NCBI RefSeq assembly: GCF_024721175.1 | Contig: NZ_CP099399.1 | Coordinates: forward strand, 310,001 to 374,000 | DNA: 64,000 nt | Direction: 5' to 3' | DNA from: Rhizobium sp. Pop5 | GTDB lineage: Bacteria > Pseudomonadota > Alphaproteobacteria > Rhizobiales > Rhizobiaceae | Translations under genes and position numbers: made by a program | Shown: positions 16,769-27,058 of the stretch, piece by piece | Layout of the letters: each line of letters starts with the position of its first letter | Numbering within the stretch: position 1 is the first letter of the stretch | Notes under the pieces: model-generated | Database searches by the model: none | The model's input: the letters and a program-made list of their open reading frames with translations, nothing else | Told to the model about the DNA's origin: nothing

Positions 16769-18586
16769 TCATTCTTTTTCCGGCGGAAGCGTATCCGCCG
16801 GCAGGATTGTATCAGGCCCATGCCCGTCTTCATAGGGCACACTCTCATGATGCACTTGGGCGAGCCGGTCAACCATGCCAAGCGCAATTTCCCGTTCGCC
16901 CATGATGACGGTGTCGGCGCCATATTCCTTCAGCTCGTCCACCTCGGCGTCGGAATGGGCGCGGGCGACGATGAGGATGGAGGGATTGACGCTGCGCGCC
17001 TGCTCGGCGATCCGGCAGGCCTCGAAGGCGTTCGGTATGGCGATGGCAAGGCTGCGCGCCGTCGAAAGATTGGCAAGATCGAGTGTATCTCTCGCCACCG
17101 CGTTGCCCATGAAGGCTTCGATGCCCTGCGCCTTCAATTCGCCGATGCGCTTGTCGGAATCTTCGATCACGAGGAAGGGCGTGCCCGACGACTTGAGGTT
17201 CTGCCCGACGATCCGGCCGACGCGCCCATAGCCGATGAGGATTGCGTGGCCGTTGAGGGCGGTCGGATGCACGTCATCGTCTTCGCCCAGCGGCCGCTCC
17301 TCAGCGGTGGCCGCATCCGTGGCGGGAGCGGGCTCGGCCGCGGTCTCTTCGCGCTTTGCCCCTTCGAGAACCGGCCGCAGACGATCGCAGAGGAAGAACA
17401 GCAGCGGATTGAGCACGATCGAGATGATGGCGCCGGCAAGGATGAGATCGCGGCCCTCCTCAGGAAGCAGCCCGAGTTCGACGCCGAGGGCGGCGAGGAT
17501 GAAGGAGAATTCGCCGATCTGGCCGAGGCTTGCCGAAATCGTCAGCGCTGTGGAGAGCGGCTTCTTGAAGGCGAGCACGATCAGAAGGGCGGCCACGGAC
17601 TTGCCGATGACGATGATGAAGATGGTCGCGAGGATCGGCAACGGCTTGTCGATCAGGATATTCGGATCGAAAAGCATGCCGACCGAGACGAAGAAGAGCA
17701 CGGCGAAGGCATCGCGCAGCGGCAGGCTTTCCTGCGCGGCGCGATGGCTGAGCTCGCTTTCGGCGAGCACCATGCCGGCAAAGAAAGCGCCGAGCGCCAG
17801 CGACACGCCGAAGAGCTTCGCCGCCCCGAAGGCGACGCCGAGCGCGATCGCCAGCACCCCGAGCCGGAAGAGTTCGCGCGAACCGGTATGGGCGATGCGG
17901 TGCATCGTCCAGGGGATGAGCTTGCGGCCGAAGACCAGCATCAGCGCCACGAAAAGCGCCACCTTCACCAGCGTCATGGCGATCATGCCGCCGACGCCGA
18001 GATCGAGTCCGAGCAGGCGGTTGAGCCCCGCCGAAAGCGGCTCGGCCGGACCATGGCCGCCGCCGATGCCGGCGGCAGCCGGGATCAGCACCAGCGCCAG
18101 CACCATGGCGAGATCCTCGACGATCAGCCAGCCGACGGCGATCCTGCCGCGCTCCGTCTCGACGAGTCGCCGCTCCTGCAGCGCTTTCAGCAGCACGACG
18201 GTGGAGGCGACCGAAAGCGCCAGGCCAAAGACCAGGCTGCCGCCGGTCGGCCAGCCCATGAAAGCGCCGAGCCCCCAGCCGAGCAATGTGGCAAAGGCGA
18301 TCTGCGCAATCGCGCCGGGCACGGCGATGCCGCGTACCGACAGAAGATCCTTGAGGGAGAAATGCAACCCGACGCCGAACATCAGCAGGATGACGCCGAT
18401 TTCGGCGAGCTCCGGCGCAAGGCTCTGATCGGCGACGTATCCCGGCGTATGCGGTCCGACCAGCACGCCGGCGATCAAATAGCCCACCAGCGGCGGCATG
18501 CGCAGCCGGTGGGCAATGGCGCCGAAGATGAAAGCCAGCACAAGGCCGCCGACGATTGTTGAAATCAAGGGCGTGTCGTGTGGCAT
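16769..18586 (-). CDS. CPA2 family monovalent cation:proton antiporter (YbaL/KefB-like)
   Basis: A 605-residue transporter. Residues 1 to about 390 hold 11-12 membrane helices of the Na+/H+ exchanger fold, with GYLIAGVLVGPHTPG and LILVA-type repeats, and FGVSLALGAFFAGMVLAES. A TrkA-N nucleotide-binding domain (about 430-545) starts HAILIGYGRVGRIVG. It ends with a short acidic tail. Such proteins exchange K+ or Na+ for protons and are gated through the soluble domain. The family includes YbaL of E. coli, which this matches best by order of parts. It is divergent from an XRE regulator gene 80 bp away. Confidence 0.93.
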   Translation of the reverse strand: MPHDTPLISTIVGGLVLAFIFGAIAHRLRMPPLVGYLIAGVLVGPHTPGYVADQSLAPELAEIGVILLMFGVGLHFSLKDLLSVRGIAVPGAIAQIAFATLLGWGLGAFMGWPTGGSLVFGLALSVASTVVLLKALQERRLVETERGRIAVGWLIVEDLAMVLALVLIPAAAGIGGGHGPAEPLSAGLNRLLGLDLGVGGMIAMTLVKVALFVALMLVFGRKLIPWTMHRIAHTGSRELFRLGVLAIALGVAFGAAKLFGVSLALGAFFAGMVLAESELSHRAAQESLPLRDAFAVLFFVSVGMLFDPNILIDKPLPILATIFIIVIGKSVAALLIVLAFKKPLSTALTISASLGQIGEFSFILAALGVELGLLPEEGRDLILAGAIISIVLNPLLFFLCDRLRPVLEGAKREETAAEPAPATDAATAEERPLGEDDDVHPTALNGHAILIGYGRVGRIVGQNLKSSGTPFLVIEDSDKRIGELKAQGIEAFMGNAVARDTLDLANLSTARSLAIAIPNAFEACRIAEQARSVNPSILIVARAHSDAEVDELKEYGADTVIMGEREIALGMVDRLAQVHHESVPYEDGHGPDTILPADTLPPEKE

Positions 18587-18626
18587 AATCGTCTCCCGAT
18601 CTGGAAACCCCGGTCGTAACGTGACA

Positions 18627-18650
18627 TATATGGTCTATATCGACCAATAT
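18627..18650. promoter_or_regulatory. Possible operator between antiporter and XRE gene
   Basis: The 79 bp divergent spacer contains TGGTC at 18631-18635 and its complement GACCA at 18642-18646, separated by 6 bases and set in AT-rich flanks (TATA/ATAT). The short symmetric site is where a small XRE dimer could bind to control both genes. The arms are only 5 bases, so chance is possible. Confidence 0.3.
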
Positions 18651-18665
18651 GGGTGAGTTGAAATC

Positions 18666-18926
18666 ATGGGTCAAGGCGCCAGGGAAACAATTCTGAGCCC
18701 CGCTCTCTGCCGTGCTGCACGCGGCCTGCTCGACTGGACCCAGACCGAGCTTGCAGAGAGGGCCGCCGTCTCGCGCAGCACGATCCGTGATTACGAGGGC
18801 CGCCACCATGATATCCATCGTGCGACCGAGGCGCAGCTGCGCCTCGCCTTCGAGGAGGGCGGCGTCAAATTCGTGGAGATCGAAGGGGCCGGCACCGGTC
18901 TCTGCCTGCCCAAGCGGATGAGTTGA
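18666..18926 (+). CDS. XRE-family helix-turn-helix regulator
   Basis: An 86-residue DNA-binding protein. The HTH spans about residues 12-65: ARGLLDWTQTELAERAAVS followed by RSTIRDYEGRHHDIHRAT, the pattern of XRE/Cro repressors. A short tail EEGGVKFVEIEGAGTG resembles that of many small alphaproteobacterial XRE proteins (the GVxF motif). Divergent from the antiporter gene, which may be its target. No toxin partner is seen next to it. Confidence 0.87.
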   Translation: MGQGARETILSPALCRAARGLLDWTQTELAERAAVSRSTIRDYEGRHHDIHRATEAQLRLAFEEGGVKFVEIEGAGTGLCLPKRMS

Positions 18927-18932
18927 TTTTGC

Positions 18933-20354
18933 TCAGGGCGCCAGGCAGGCGGCGGAGACCTTGTAGATATAGAGCGCCTTGCCCTTGTAATAGCCCTCTG
19001 TCGGCCGCCAGTTCTTTAGCACTTCAGGCGTTTCGGCGGCGCAGGTGAAGGGGCTGCCGGTCAGGAAAAGCACCTTGCCGGTAATCTCGGTGGGCAGGGC
19101 GAATTCCTGCTCGTAATAGCTTTCGGGAAGGCCCGCCGGTGCCCGCGCATAGATCCTGTAGGATGAGTCGCGCAACGTATAGAACAGATCGGCGACCATG
19201 TCGCGATCGTTGGTGACGATGATATCGGTGCCGGTCTGGCCTGCAAATGCTGCCGCTTCGCGGCTGACCTCGGCGCGGCCGAGATAACGCTTCATCAACT
19301 CGTCGCCGTTAGGCAGCAGTACCTGTTGCGGGAAAATCGTCGCCAGCGGAAAGAGCAGACTTGCAATGCCGTTGATGGTGAGCGACAGCCTGAGCCCCTT
19401 CGGCCACAGCCGATAAAGCAGCCAGACGGCAAGAATGGTTCCCGCGACATAGGCTGTCACAGCCCAATTAGCATAGGCCTTGGCGATCGTTGCCTGCAGG
19501 GTGATGAGCAAGACCACCGGCATCGACAGCCAGACCAGCATCTTCTCCCGGTCATCGCTCCGTCCTTTAATCATGCGGTAGACCGCCCAGAGGATTGCGA
19601 AGAAGATAATCGGCCCTACGACGCCGAACTGGGCGGCGAAGAATTCAAGGCCGCCGCGAATATTGATACGGAGTTCGCTCCAATGGGCGATGTCTTGCGT
19701 ATGCCGCACGGTCGTATTGTCGTGCTGCAAGTTCCACCAGAGGTTCGGCAGGGCGACAACCGCCGATACCGCGACCGCGATGATGAAATCCCGAATGGCG
19801 ATGCGCGCCGACGGAATGAGGAGAAGGGCGATCGCGCCGCCCGGAACGACGAAGAGCACGGCATATTTCGTCAGGAAGGCAAGTCCGACGCCGAGGCCCA
19901 TGACGAGCGCCAGTCCGACCGAGCGTCGTTGCGTCAGGCCGAAATAGGCAAGCAGGGCGATTGCGATGAAGAACAGCAGAATCACATCGGTTGAGAAGAA
20001 CACCGAGGAAAGCGCAACGCCTGGAAGCGTGATGTAAGTGACGCCAGTCCAGCCTTCGATCTCCGGCCCGACGAAACGCTTTGCCGTCTTCATCAGCACC
20101 AGTGCTGCCGCCATGTGGATGAGCGGCCCCAGCAGCCTGATCCAATAGATGGCGTTGGAGCCGGAAAGCTCGGTCATCGCCCGGATCACCCAGGCGATCA
20201 TCGGCGGTTTCGAGTAATAGCCGAGATCGAGATTCTGCGACCAGAACCAATACTGTGCCTCGTCGACGAAAAGGTCCGTCGCATCAAAATGGAGCGTGAC
20301 GACGCGCCAGAGCGTGAAGCCAAGGACGATGAGGAGACCAGATCTGGGGGACAT
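18933..20354 (-). CDS. GT39-type glycosyltransferase (ArnT/PMT-like)
   Basis: A 473-residue membrane protein with about ten helices. The first loop has the acidic motif LFVDEAQYWFWSQNLDLGYYSKPPM, where Asp-Glu is the conserved catalytic pair of undecaprenyl- or dolichyl-phosphate-sugar transferases. Members add sugars such as L-Ara4N or mannose to lipid A or proteins on the outer side of the inner membrane. It has a short C-terminal periplasmic domain ending with cysteines (CAAETP, SAACLAP). It ends 6 bp from the XRE gene in convergent orientation. The actual acceptor is unknown. Confidence 0.86.
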   Translation of the reverse strand: MSPRSGLLIVLGFTLWRVVTLHFDATDLFVDEAQYWFWSQNLDLGYYSKPPMIAWVIRAMTELSGSNAIYWIRLLGPLIHMAAALVLMKTAKRFVGPEIEGWTGVTYITLPGVALSSVFFSTDVILLFFIAIALLAYFGLTQRRSVGLALVMGLGVGLAFLTKYAVLFVVPGGAIALLLIPSARIAIRDFIIAVAVSAVVALPNLWWNLQHDNTTVRHTQDIAHWSELRINIRGGLEFFAAQFGVVGPIIFFAILWAVYRMIKGRSDDREKMLVWLSMPVVLLITLQATIAKAYANWAVTAYVAGTILAVWLLYRLWPKGLRLSLTINGIASLLFPLATIFPQQVLLPNGDELMKRYLGRAEVSREAAAFAGQTGTDIIVTNDRDMVADLFYTLRDSSYRIYARAPAGLPESYYEQEFALPTEITGKVLFLTGSPFTCAAETPEVLKNWRPTEGYYKGKALYIYKVSAACLAP

Positions 20355-20464
20355 GAACCGAGTGTTCCGCTGACATGAAAGGCGGGAGTGCGATACACCA
20401 AAGGTGCGGAACTGCCAACGGGGAGGGGAGAGATGAACCGGATCTGAAAGATCGGGCTACGTTT

Positions 20465-20578
20465 TCAGAACACCCGAAGCGCGCGGATGTCGCGGTTTGC
20501 GGAGATGGAATCGAGGCGGGCGACGGCTGCGAGCACCGTCATTGCGATCAAGCAGGAACCCAATCCGAGAACAATCAT
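20465..20578 (-). CDS. 37-residue hydrophobic small ORF
   Basis: A short frame on the minus strand from ATG at 20576-20578 to TGA at 20465-20467, with AAGGAC 6 bases upstream as ribosome binding site. The translation opens MIVLGLGSCLIAMTVLAAV, a single hydrophobic segment, then turns polar and basic (ARLDSISANRDIRALRVF). It could be a single-pass membrane microprotein. It reads in the same direction as the GT39 gene 110 bp downstream. Evidence is limited to start, ribosome site, amphipathic layout and the lack of any other gene here; I know of no named homolog. Confidence 0.45.
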   Translation of the reverse strand: MIVLGLGSCLIAMTVLAAVARLDSISANRDIRALRVF

Positions 20579-21009
20579 TGCTCTGTCCTTGTCGACGTCA
20601 TGTCTTGGTTATCGACCGGCATATAACACGGAGCTTGCGTGTGCCTTGTAGCAGCCCTGCAACTGCGCGGCAGTATTTCTTGTGAACTGCCTTGAATTGC
20701 TTCAAAAGCCCGCGCCGCGAGAGGCTTATTAACCTTCAGGCAAGGAATTAACCATAAACATTGGTTTACACGTCGGAATGGGAAGATGCACTCGTTCCCA
20801 CCAGGCATGACGCCGTACCGCCGTACCGGGTTGATCCGGTATCCATCTCTTCAGACAGCTCCGAAACATAGCTGATCAGGGGGCTTCGTTCCGCCGGTTG
20901 CGACAGGCGGTGAGGACGTCTCCACGCTTTGTATCCATCGGATGCTGCGAAAGTTTTTGGCCGGGCACTCGCCCGGAACATGGGTTGGGGACAGGCGTTG
21001 AGGCAGGAT
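20579..21009. other. Upstream region of the chemotaxis operon
   Basis: About 430 bp without a convincing gene. It is AT-richer around 20720-20770 (several TTAACC/ATTAACC boxes and a TGGTTTAC stretch), the likely promoter and regulator-binding area for icpA and the che genes. In related rhizobia this operon depends on VisNR and Rem; no specific binding site can be assigned from the sequence. Confidence 0.5.
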
Positions 21010-22644
21010 ATGCCATCAGATCAGGCTCGTGGAGCGCAGGCAGGCAGCTTGCGCGACCGCCTGCGCTTTGCTGGTCTCGATGCCGACCAGTGCGAGCTCG
21101 TGCGCCGCAACCGCCCAACCCTCGAAGCGCATCTGAAGGCGGGCCTGCGCGACCTCTTCCACCGGTTCCAGTCCTTTCCCGACGCCGCGCGCAATTTCGA
21201 GAGCGAGCGCCAGGTCGACCGCCTGCATGATCTGCAGTCTTCGCATTGGGACGTCCTGACGGACGCGCGGTTCGACAGCCTCTATGCCGAGCGCGTCAAG
21301 GTCCTCTCCGATACCGAAAGCAAGATGGGGCTCGATCCGCGCTGGCACGTGGCCGGCCACGGCGTCATGCTCGAACATGTCGTTTCCGGTCTCGCACAAG
21401 AGATCGCCGGCCGCCCCTTGCTGCCGTCGGCCAAGCGCCGCGCGCGCGAAATCGCCGACCTGATGACGGCGATCATCCGTATCGTGATGGTCGATGTGGA
21501 AATCGCCGTCTCGCTCCGCTTCAACGCGCTGCGGGCCACCCAGAGCCGCGCGCTCGCCGATCAGCGCGCCGACAATGAAGCCGAAATCGCCCGAATCTTC
21601 GGCGATGTCATCGAAGGCCTTTCCGCCCGCGACCTGACGCGGCGCGCACCTGTCGAGGGCGATAGCGCCTATACCGGGATCGCCGCCGCGCTGAACGGCG
21701 CGCTGGACGGCCTGCAGGCCGAATTCACCGCCATCACCGAGCGCACTGATAAGGCGGAAGCTGCGACGGGCGCGCTTGCCGGTGTGTCGCGGCAGTTCGC
21801 CGGCGCCGCTTCCGGCCAGGCCGATCGCCTGCAGCTTTCCGCCGCCGCCCTTGCCGGCATCGCCGGCAGTGTGCGCGACGGTGCGGCCGACAGCCGCGCC
21901 GCCGAACAGGCAGCCGCTTCGACCCGCGCCGCCGTCGAGGAAAGCGGCGAGGTCGTTGGCCGCGCGATCAGCGCCATGGCCGATATCGAGCAATCGGCCG
22001 AAAAGATCGGCCAGATCATCGGCGCGATCGACGAGATCGCCTTCCAGACCAATCTTCTGGCGCTGAATGCCGGCATCGAAGCCGCCCGCGCCGGCGAATC
22101 CGGCCGTGGTTTTGCCGTTGTCGCCCAGGAAGTCCGCGCCCTTGCCCAGCGCTCGGCCGAAGCCGCCCGCGAGATCAAGACGCTGGTGACGACGACCAAG
22201 GCGCAGGTCGACGCCGGCGTGCAGATGGTCGGCCGCACACAGGATTCGATCGGCAGCATCGTGCGCCAGGTCACCGACATCAACGCCGCTATCGCCGGCA
22301 TCGCCACGAAGACCGGCGAGCATGCCGCAAGCCTCGACAGCGTGACATCGGACGTCAAGGGCCTGGGTGCCGAGGTGGCCGATAGCGCCGGCTTTGCCGA
22401 GCGTTCGGCGCAAGGCGCCGACCATCTTCATACGGTCATTCTCGAACTCGGCCAGACGATCCGGGAATTCCGAATCGCCCGGGAAAACGCTCACGCCGGC
22501 CGTGCGGCGCCGGTTCGTGTGACGCCGCCGCGTTCCATCGAGGCGGCCGCCCGTCCGGCAGCGGTCGAAGACGAATATGAAAATGATGATTTTGGCCTTC
22601 CGCAGCCCTTCGCAAGCGTCGGAGGTGGGCGGAATGTTTACTAA
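21010..22644 (+). CDS. icpA: Soluble globin-coupled chemoreceptor IcpA
   Basis: A 544-residue methyl-accepting protein without membrane helices. Residues about 12-165 align with the protoglobin sensor domain ([20 protein letters not shown], then [10 protein letters not shown]). A long helical region follows with the signalling tip [20 protein letters not shown]. In S. meliloti the first gene of this operon, icpA, encodes a cytosolic receptor with the same place in the order. The usual proximal histidine is Glu103 here (see findings). The ATG at 21010 follows GAGGCAGG; earlier in-frame starts at 20980 and 20929 are less likely. No CheR-docking pentapeptide is seen at the C-terminus. Confidence 0.92.
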   Translation: MPSDQARGAQAGSLRDRLRFAGLDADQCELVRRNRPTLEAHLKAGLRDLFHRFQSFPDAARNFESERQVDRLHDLQSSHWDVLTDARFDSLYAERVKVLSDTESKMGLDPRWHVAGHGVMLEHVVSGLAQEIAGRPLLPSAKRRAREIADLMTAIIRIVMVDVEIAVSLRFNALRATQSRALADQRADNEAEIARIFGDVIEGLSARDLTRRAPVEGDSAYTGIAAALNGALDGLQAEFTAITERTDKAEAATGALAGVSRQFAGAASGQADRLQLSAAALAGIAGSVRDGAADSRAAEQAAASTRAAVEESGEVVGRAISAMADIEQSAEKIGQIIGAIDEIAFQTNLLALNAGIEAARAGESGRGFAVVAQEVRALAQRSAEAAREIKTLVTTTKAQVDAGVQMVGRTQDSIGSIVRQVTDINAAIAGIATKTGEHAASLDSVTSDVKGLGAEVADSAGFAERSAQGADHLHTVILELGQTIREFRIARENAHAGRAAPVRVTPPRSIEAAARPAAVEDEYENDDFGLPQPFASVGGGRNVY

Positions 22645-22707
22645 CCTATCGGATTATCGCCTCAGCTCGTCTTTCCGGGCTGGAGACAAGGGGACAAGGA
22701 AAAGCTG

Positions 22708-23004
22708 ATGGTAGCAAAGAAGAGTGGCAAGACGCTGAATTTGACAGCGGTGCTCGACCTCAACGAGGCTTCAGCCTTGCGCGACAAGCTCCTCTCGCTG
22801 CGCGGCAGCGGTCTTTCGATCGACGCATCCGGCGTCGAACGGATCGGTGCTCTTTGTGCTCAGGTTCTGATGTCCGCCGAGAAGACCTGGGAGCAGGACA
22901 AGCAGCCGTTCACCTTTTCCAAGGTGTCCGATGCATTTGAGAAAACCATGCAGCTGGTTGGCGTCAATATTGACCACCTGCTCGCCAAGGAGATTCGGCA
23001 ATGA
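22708..23004 (+). CDS. cheS: STAS-domain chemotaxis protein CheS
   Basis: A 98-residue STAS-like protein (LNLTAVLDLNEASALRDKL, then SIDASGVERIGALCAQVL) in second place in the operon. The S. meliloti protein at this position, CheS, binds CheA and speeds dephosphorylation of CheY1 by strengthening the CheA-CheY1 contact. The assignment rests on position, length and STAS fold. Its stop codon overlaps the cheY1 start (ATGA), so the two are translationally coupled. Confidence 0.88.
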   Translation: MVAKKSGKTLNLTAVLDLNEASALRDKLLSLRGSGLSIDASGVERIGALCAQVLMSAEKTWEQDKQPFTFSKVSDAFEKTMQLVGVNIDHLLAKEIRQ

Positions 23005-23366
23005 AGAAAAAAGTGCTTACCGTGGATGACTCCCGCACCATCCGGAATATGCTTCTGGTGACGTTGAACAATGCAGGCTTCGAGACGATCCAGGCCGAAG
23101 ACGGCGTCGAGGGCCTCGAGGTTCTCGAAGAGTCCAATCCCGACGTCATCGTGACCGACATCAACATGCCGCGTCTCGACGGCTTCGGTTTCATCGAGGG
23201 TGTGCGCCGCAACGAGAAATATCGGGCGATCCCGATCCTGGTCCTGACCACCGAAAGCGACGCGGAAAAGAAGAACCGCGCCCGCCAGGCCGGTGCCACG
23301 GGCTGGATCGTCAAGCCTTTCGACCCGGCCAAGCTGATCGATGCCATTGAGCGTGTAACCGCTTAA
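23001..23366 (+). CDS. cheY1: Chemotaxis response regulator CheY1
   Basis: A 121-residue receiver with acidic residues 9-10, phospho-acceptor Asp53 in VIVTDINMPRLDG, Thr in LVLTTESD and Lys in WIVKPFDP. In S. meliloti CheY1 acts as a phosphate sink that draws phosphoryl groups back from CheY2-P through CheA, ending the signal. The name is given from position before cheA and after cheS. Confidence 0.94.
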   Translation: MKKKVLTVDDSRTIRNMLLVTLNNAGFETIQAEDGVEGLEVLEESNPDVIVTDINMPRLDGFGFIEGVRRNEKYRAIPILVLTTESDAEKKNRARQAGATGWIVKPFDPAKLIDAIERVTA

Positions 23367-23383
23367 ACCCAGGATTTTCTCCT

Positions 23384-25681
23384 ATGGATATGAACGAAAT
23401 CAAAGAGATCTTTTTCCAGGAGTGCGAGGAACAGCTCGCCGAGTTGGAATCCGGTCTTCTGAAAATGAATGATGGCGATCGCGATCCGGAAACCGTCAAC
23501 GCGGTGTTCCGTGCCGTGCATTCGATCAAGGGTGGCGCTGGCGCCTTCGGCCTTGACGATCTGGTAGCCTTCGCCCATGTTTTCGAGACCACTCTCGATT
23601 GCGTTCGTTCCAACAAGCTCGAACCGACCCAGGACGTCCTGAAAGTGATGCTGAAGTCGGCTGACGTGCTCGCCGACCTGACGAATGCAGCGCGCGACGG
23701 CGGCAGCGTCGATGAAAGCCGCAGCCGCGGTCTCGTCAAGGAACTTGAGGCGCTCGCCAACGGCGAATTGCCGTCTCCCTCCGCAGCCGCCGAAGCCCCC
23801 GCGCCGAAGGCCGCCGCAAAGCCGGCCGCACCGGCGGCGGCAGCACCCGCTCCGAAGCCGACCGACGACAGCGGCTTCCAACCGGTTCCCTTCTCTTTTG
23901 ATGATTTCGGCGGCGAGAGCGATGCCGACTCCGATCTGCCGGCCTATGAAATCATCTTCAAGCCGCGCTTCGAGCTCTATTCCAAGGGCAATGACGCCAC
24001 CCTGCTGCTGCGCGACCTCTCGCGTCTCGGCGAGATGACCATCTATTGCAATACAGATGCCCTGCCGGGCCTCGAGGAGCTCGATCCTGAAGGCGCCTAT
24101 TTCTTCTGGAACGTTACAATCAGGACGGACAAGGGCGAAGACGCCATCCGCACCGTCTTCGAATTCGCCGAGTGGGATTGCGAACTGACGGTAAAGCCGG
24201 TCGACGAAGCGGTGGGTGGTGCGAACTCCAACGAAGAACTGCCGATGGTGCCGGTTCCCTTCGATCTGTCGATCCTGGATGAATCGAGCGCTGCGGAAGA
24301 GAGCCCCGCCGCCGTCAGGGCCGACGAGACGGCCGCAGCCGTTGCCGCCGCTGAAACCGCCTCCAATGTCACGCAGATGGCCGCAGCCGCCGCTCGCGTC
24401 GAAAAGAAGGAATCGGCAGCCGCCGCGGCAGCAGCGGCCGCAAACGCCGCCGCCCAGAACAACGCCGCCGGTGCCGGCCAGACGATCCGCGTCGATCTCG
24501 ACCGCGTCGACCGCCTCATCAACCTCGTCGGCGAACTGGTCATCAACCAGGCGATGCTGTCGCAGAGCGTCATCGAAAACGACACGACCGGCACCTCCTC
24601 GATCAACATGGGCCTGGAAGAGCTGCAGCAGCTCACCCGCGAAATCCAGGACTCGGTCATGGCGATCCGCGCTCAGCCGGTGAAGCCGGTCTTCCAGCGC
24701 ATGTCGCGTATCGTCCGCGAAATCGCCGACATGACCGGCAAGTCGATCCGCCTGATCACCGAAGGTGAAAATACCGAAGTCGACAAGACCGTCATCGACA
24801 AGCTGGCCGAGCCGCTGACCCACATGATCCGCAATGCCGTCGACCACGGCATTGAAACGCCCGAAAAGCGCGCTGCCGCCGGCAAGAACACGGAAGGCAC
24901 GGTTCGCCTCACCGCCAAGCATCGTTCGGGCCGCATCCTGATCGAGCTTGCCGACGACGGCGCCGGCATCAACCGCGAGAAGGTCCGCCAGAAGGCGATC
25001 GACAACGACCTCATCCCGGCCGACGCCAACCTGTCGGACGAGGAAATCGACAACCTGATCTTCCTGCCGGGATTCTCCACGGCCGACAAGATCTCCGATA
25101 TCTCCGGCCGCGGCGTCGGCATGGACGTCGTCAAGCGCTCGATCCAGGCGCTGGGCGGCCGCATCAACATCACCTCGAAGCCCGGCCACGGCTCGGTCTT
25201 CACGATGAGCCTGCCGCTGACGCTCGCCGTCCTCGACGGCATGGTGGTCACCGTCGCCGGCCAGACGCTGGTCGTGCCGCTGACCGCGATCGTCGAAACC
25301 CTGCAGCCGGAAGCCGCCGCGATCCACTCCTTCGGCGCGAACCACCGGCTGATCTCGATCCGCAATTCGTTCTGCCCGCTGGTCGATGTCGGCCGCATCC
25401 TGAACTTCCGCGCGACCCAGGCCAATCCGGTCGAAGGCGTGGCGCTTCTGGTGGAATCCGAAGGCGGCGGCCAGCGCGCCCTGATGGTCGATGCCATCCA
25501 GGGGCAGCGCCAGGTGGTCATCAAGAGCCTGGAAGCAAACTACACGCACGTGCCGGGCATCGCCGCCGCCACCATTCTCGGCGACGGTCGCGTGGCTCTC
25601 ATCCTCGATGTCGACGCGGTTGTCGGCGCCTCGCGCGGCCAGTCGCTCAAAGCGGAAATGTCGTTAGCAGCGGTAGGATAA
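23384..25681 (+). CDS. cheA: Chemotaxis histidine kinase CheA
   Basis: A 765-residue kinase. The HPt domain has phospho-accepting His46 in [15 protein letters not shown]. An alanine/proline-rich linker (about 130-165) leads to a P2-like regulator-binding domain (about 185-280), then a second alanine-rich linker with runs of up to nine Ala. Dimerisation and HATPase domains follow (N-box [23 protein letters not shown]), and a CheW-like C-terminus. It phosphorylates CheY1, CheY2 and CheB in response to receptors via CheW. The two low-complexity linkers are a normal feature of CheA, though the alanine runs are long. Confidence 0.98.
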   Translation: MDMNEIKEIFFQECEEQLAELESGLLKMNDGDRDPETVNAVFRAVHSIKGGAGAFGLDDLVAFAHVFETTLDCVRSNKLEPTQDVLKVMLKSADVLADLTNAARDGGSVDESRSRGLVKELEALANGELPSPSAAAEAPAPKAAAKPAAPAAAAPAPKPTDDSGFQPVPFSFDDFGGESDADSDLPAYEIIFKPRFELYSKGNDATLLLRDLSRLGEMTIYCNTDALPGLEELDPEGAYFFWNVTIRTDKGEDAIRTVFEFAEWDCELTVKPVDEAVGGANSNEELPMVPVPFDLSILDESSAAEESPAAVRADETAAAVAAAETASNVTQMAAAAARVEKKESAAAAAAAAANAAAQNNAAGAGQTIRVDLDRVDRLINLVGELVINQAMLSQSVIENDTTGTSSINMGLEELQQLTREIQDSVMAIRAQPVKPVFQRMSRIVREIADMTGKSIRLITEGENTEVDKTVIDKLAEPLTHMIRNAVDHGIETPEKRAAAGKNTEGTVRLTAKHRSGRILIELADDGAGINREKVRQKAIDNDLIPADANLSDEEIDNLIFLPGFSTADKISDISGRGVGMDVVKRSIQALGGRINITSKPGHGSVFTMSLPLTLAVLDGMVVTVAGQTLVVPLTAIVETLQPEAAAIHSFGANHRLISIRNSFCPLVDVGRILNFRATQANPVEGVALLVESEGGGQRALMVDAIQGQRQVVIKSLEANYTHVPGIAAATILGDGRVALILDVDAVVGASRGQSLKAEMSLAAVG

Positions 25682-25685
25682 GGCA

Positions 25686-26153
25686 ATGTCGTACACTGTA
25701 AAAAATCTGAACCAGGGGGATCGCGAGCTGATTGCGTTCCGCATCGGGGATCAGGAATTTTGCGTGAACATCATGTCGGTTCGCGAAATCCGGGGCTGGA
25801 CCCCGGCGACCGCGATGCCGCATTCGCCGACCTATATGCTGGGTGTCATCAACCTGCGCGGCGCAGTGCTGCCGATCATCGACCTTTCGGCCCGGCTCGG
25901 CATGAAGCCGGCGGATCCGACCGCCCGTCATGTCATCATCGTCGCCCAGGTCCGGCGCAAGGTCGTCGGCCTTCTGGTCGACGCCGTTTCCGACATTCTG
26001 ACCGTCACCGACGAAATCATCCAGCCGACGCCCGAGATCTCCTCCGACCTCGAACGTCAGTTTGCCCGCGGCGTTCTGGCCATCGAGAAGCGCATGATCT
26101 GCCTGATCGAACTCGAAGCCCTCTTCCCCGAAACCGAAAGCGAAGCCGCATGA
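25686..26153 (+). CDS. cheW: Chemotaxis coupling protein CheW
   Basis: A 155-residue Che[23 protein letters not shown], then [22 protein letters not shown] and [14 protein letters not shown]. It links receptors such as IcpA to CheA. Starts 4 bp after cheA. Its TGA overlaps the ATG of cheR, indicating coupled translation. Confidence 0.97.
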   Translation: MSYTVKNLNQGDRELIAFRIGDQEFCVNIMSVREIRGWTPATAMPHSPTYMLGVINLRGAVLPIIDLSARLGMKPADPTARHVIIVAQVRRKVVGLLVDAVSDILTVTDEIIQPTPEISSDLERQFARGVLAIEKRMICLIELEALFPETESEAA

Positions 26154-27058
26154 ATGCAATGGGCGCAAAAGATCAGCGGCAGGGAGCCGACGAGGTCCTG
26201 GCGAGCGGGGAATATCCGCTGACGCGCCGCGACCTCACGGAAATCGCCGCGATGATCTATTCGGATGCCGGCATCTTCCTCAACGAGACGAAGGCTTCGC
26301 TCGTCTATTCCCGTCTGTCGAAGCATATCCGCAATCTCGGCCTGTCCGGCTTCCGCGAATATTGCACCCTGGTCGCTTCGCCGGCCGGCGCTGCGGCGCG
26401 CCGCGAAATGCTTTCGCATCTGACGACCAATTTCACCCGGTTCTTTCGCGAAAACCATCATTTTGAGCATCTGCGGGACCACGTCCTGCCGGAGCTTCTG
26501 CAGCGGGCGAGATCGGGCGGCAGGGTGCGCATCTGGTCGGCCGCCTCCTCCGACGGGCAGGAGCCCTATTCGATCGCCCTGACCGTGCTGTCGCTGATGC
26601 CGAATGTTGCCGATTATGACTTCAAGATTCTGGCGACCGACATCGATCCTAAGATTCTCGCGATCGCCCGGGCCGGCGCTTATGACGAAAGCGCGCTCGA
26701 AACCGTATCGCCTGCCATGCGCAAGCAATGGTTCAGCGAAGTTGAGGTGCAGGGGCGCCGGAAGTTCCAGGTCGATGACCGTGTCAAGCGGCTGATTACC
26801 TATAATGAGCTGAACCTGATGGCGCAGTGGCCGTTCAAGGGCAAGTTCGACGTCATCTTCTGCCGCAACGTCGTCATCTATTTCGACGAGCCGACGCAGA
26901 TGAAGATCTGGCAGCGTTTCGCCGGCCTGCTGCCGGAAGGCGGCCATCTCTACATCGGCCATTCCGAGCGTGTTTCGGGCGAGGCGAAACACGTCTTCGA
27001 CAATATCGGCATCACCACCTATCGCTACACCACCAAGGCTCTCGGGAGGAAGGCATGA
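26150..27058 (+). CDS. cheR: Chemoreceptor methyltransferase CheR
   Basis: A 302-residue SAM-dependent methyltransferase. The N-terminal helical domain includes [15 protein letters not shown] and the [15 protein letters not shown] segment. The SAM-binding part has [17 protein letters not shown] and [14 protein letters not shown]. It methylates glutamates of chemoreceptors for adaptation. The in-frame ORF begins far upstream inside cheW; the start at 26150 (ATGA overlap) is chosen by alignment of the domain and coupling. An alternative ATG lies 9 bases later. Confidence 0.96.
   Translation: MNAMGAKDQRQGADEVLASGEYPLTRRDLTEIAAMIYSDAGIFLNETKASLVYSRLSKHIRNLGLSGFREYCTLVASPAGAAARREMLSHLTTNFTRFFRENHHFEHLRDHVLPELLQRARSGGRVRIWSAASSDGQEPYSIALTVLSLMPNVADYDFKILATDIDPKILAIARAGAYDESALETVSPAMRKQWFSEVEVQGRRKFQVDDRVKRLITYNELNLMAQWPFKGKFDVIFCRNVVIYFDEPTQMKIWQRFAGLLPEGGHLYIGHSERVSGEAKHVFDNIGITTYRYTTKALGRKA

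Noticed and set aside
18666..18926. The XRE gene as an antitoxin of a toxin-antitoxin pair
   Set aside because: No small toxin-like gene lies next to it; its neighbours are an antiporter and a membrane glycosyltransferase.
24405..24475. GCC-rich repeats in cheA as a possible CRISPR or tandem repeat
   Set aside because: They encode an alanine-rich linker between domains, with no regular unit or spacers.
23363..25549. A 728-codon open frame on the minus strand opposite cheA
   Set aside because: It mirrors the codon structure of cheA, is rich in His, Asp and Arg as antisense of GC-rich genes tend to be, and shows no motif or ribosome site.
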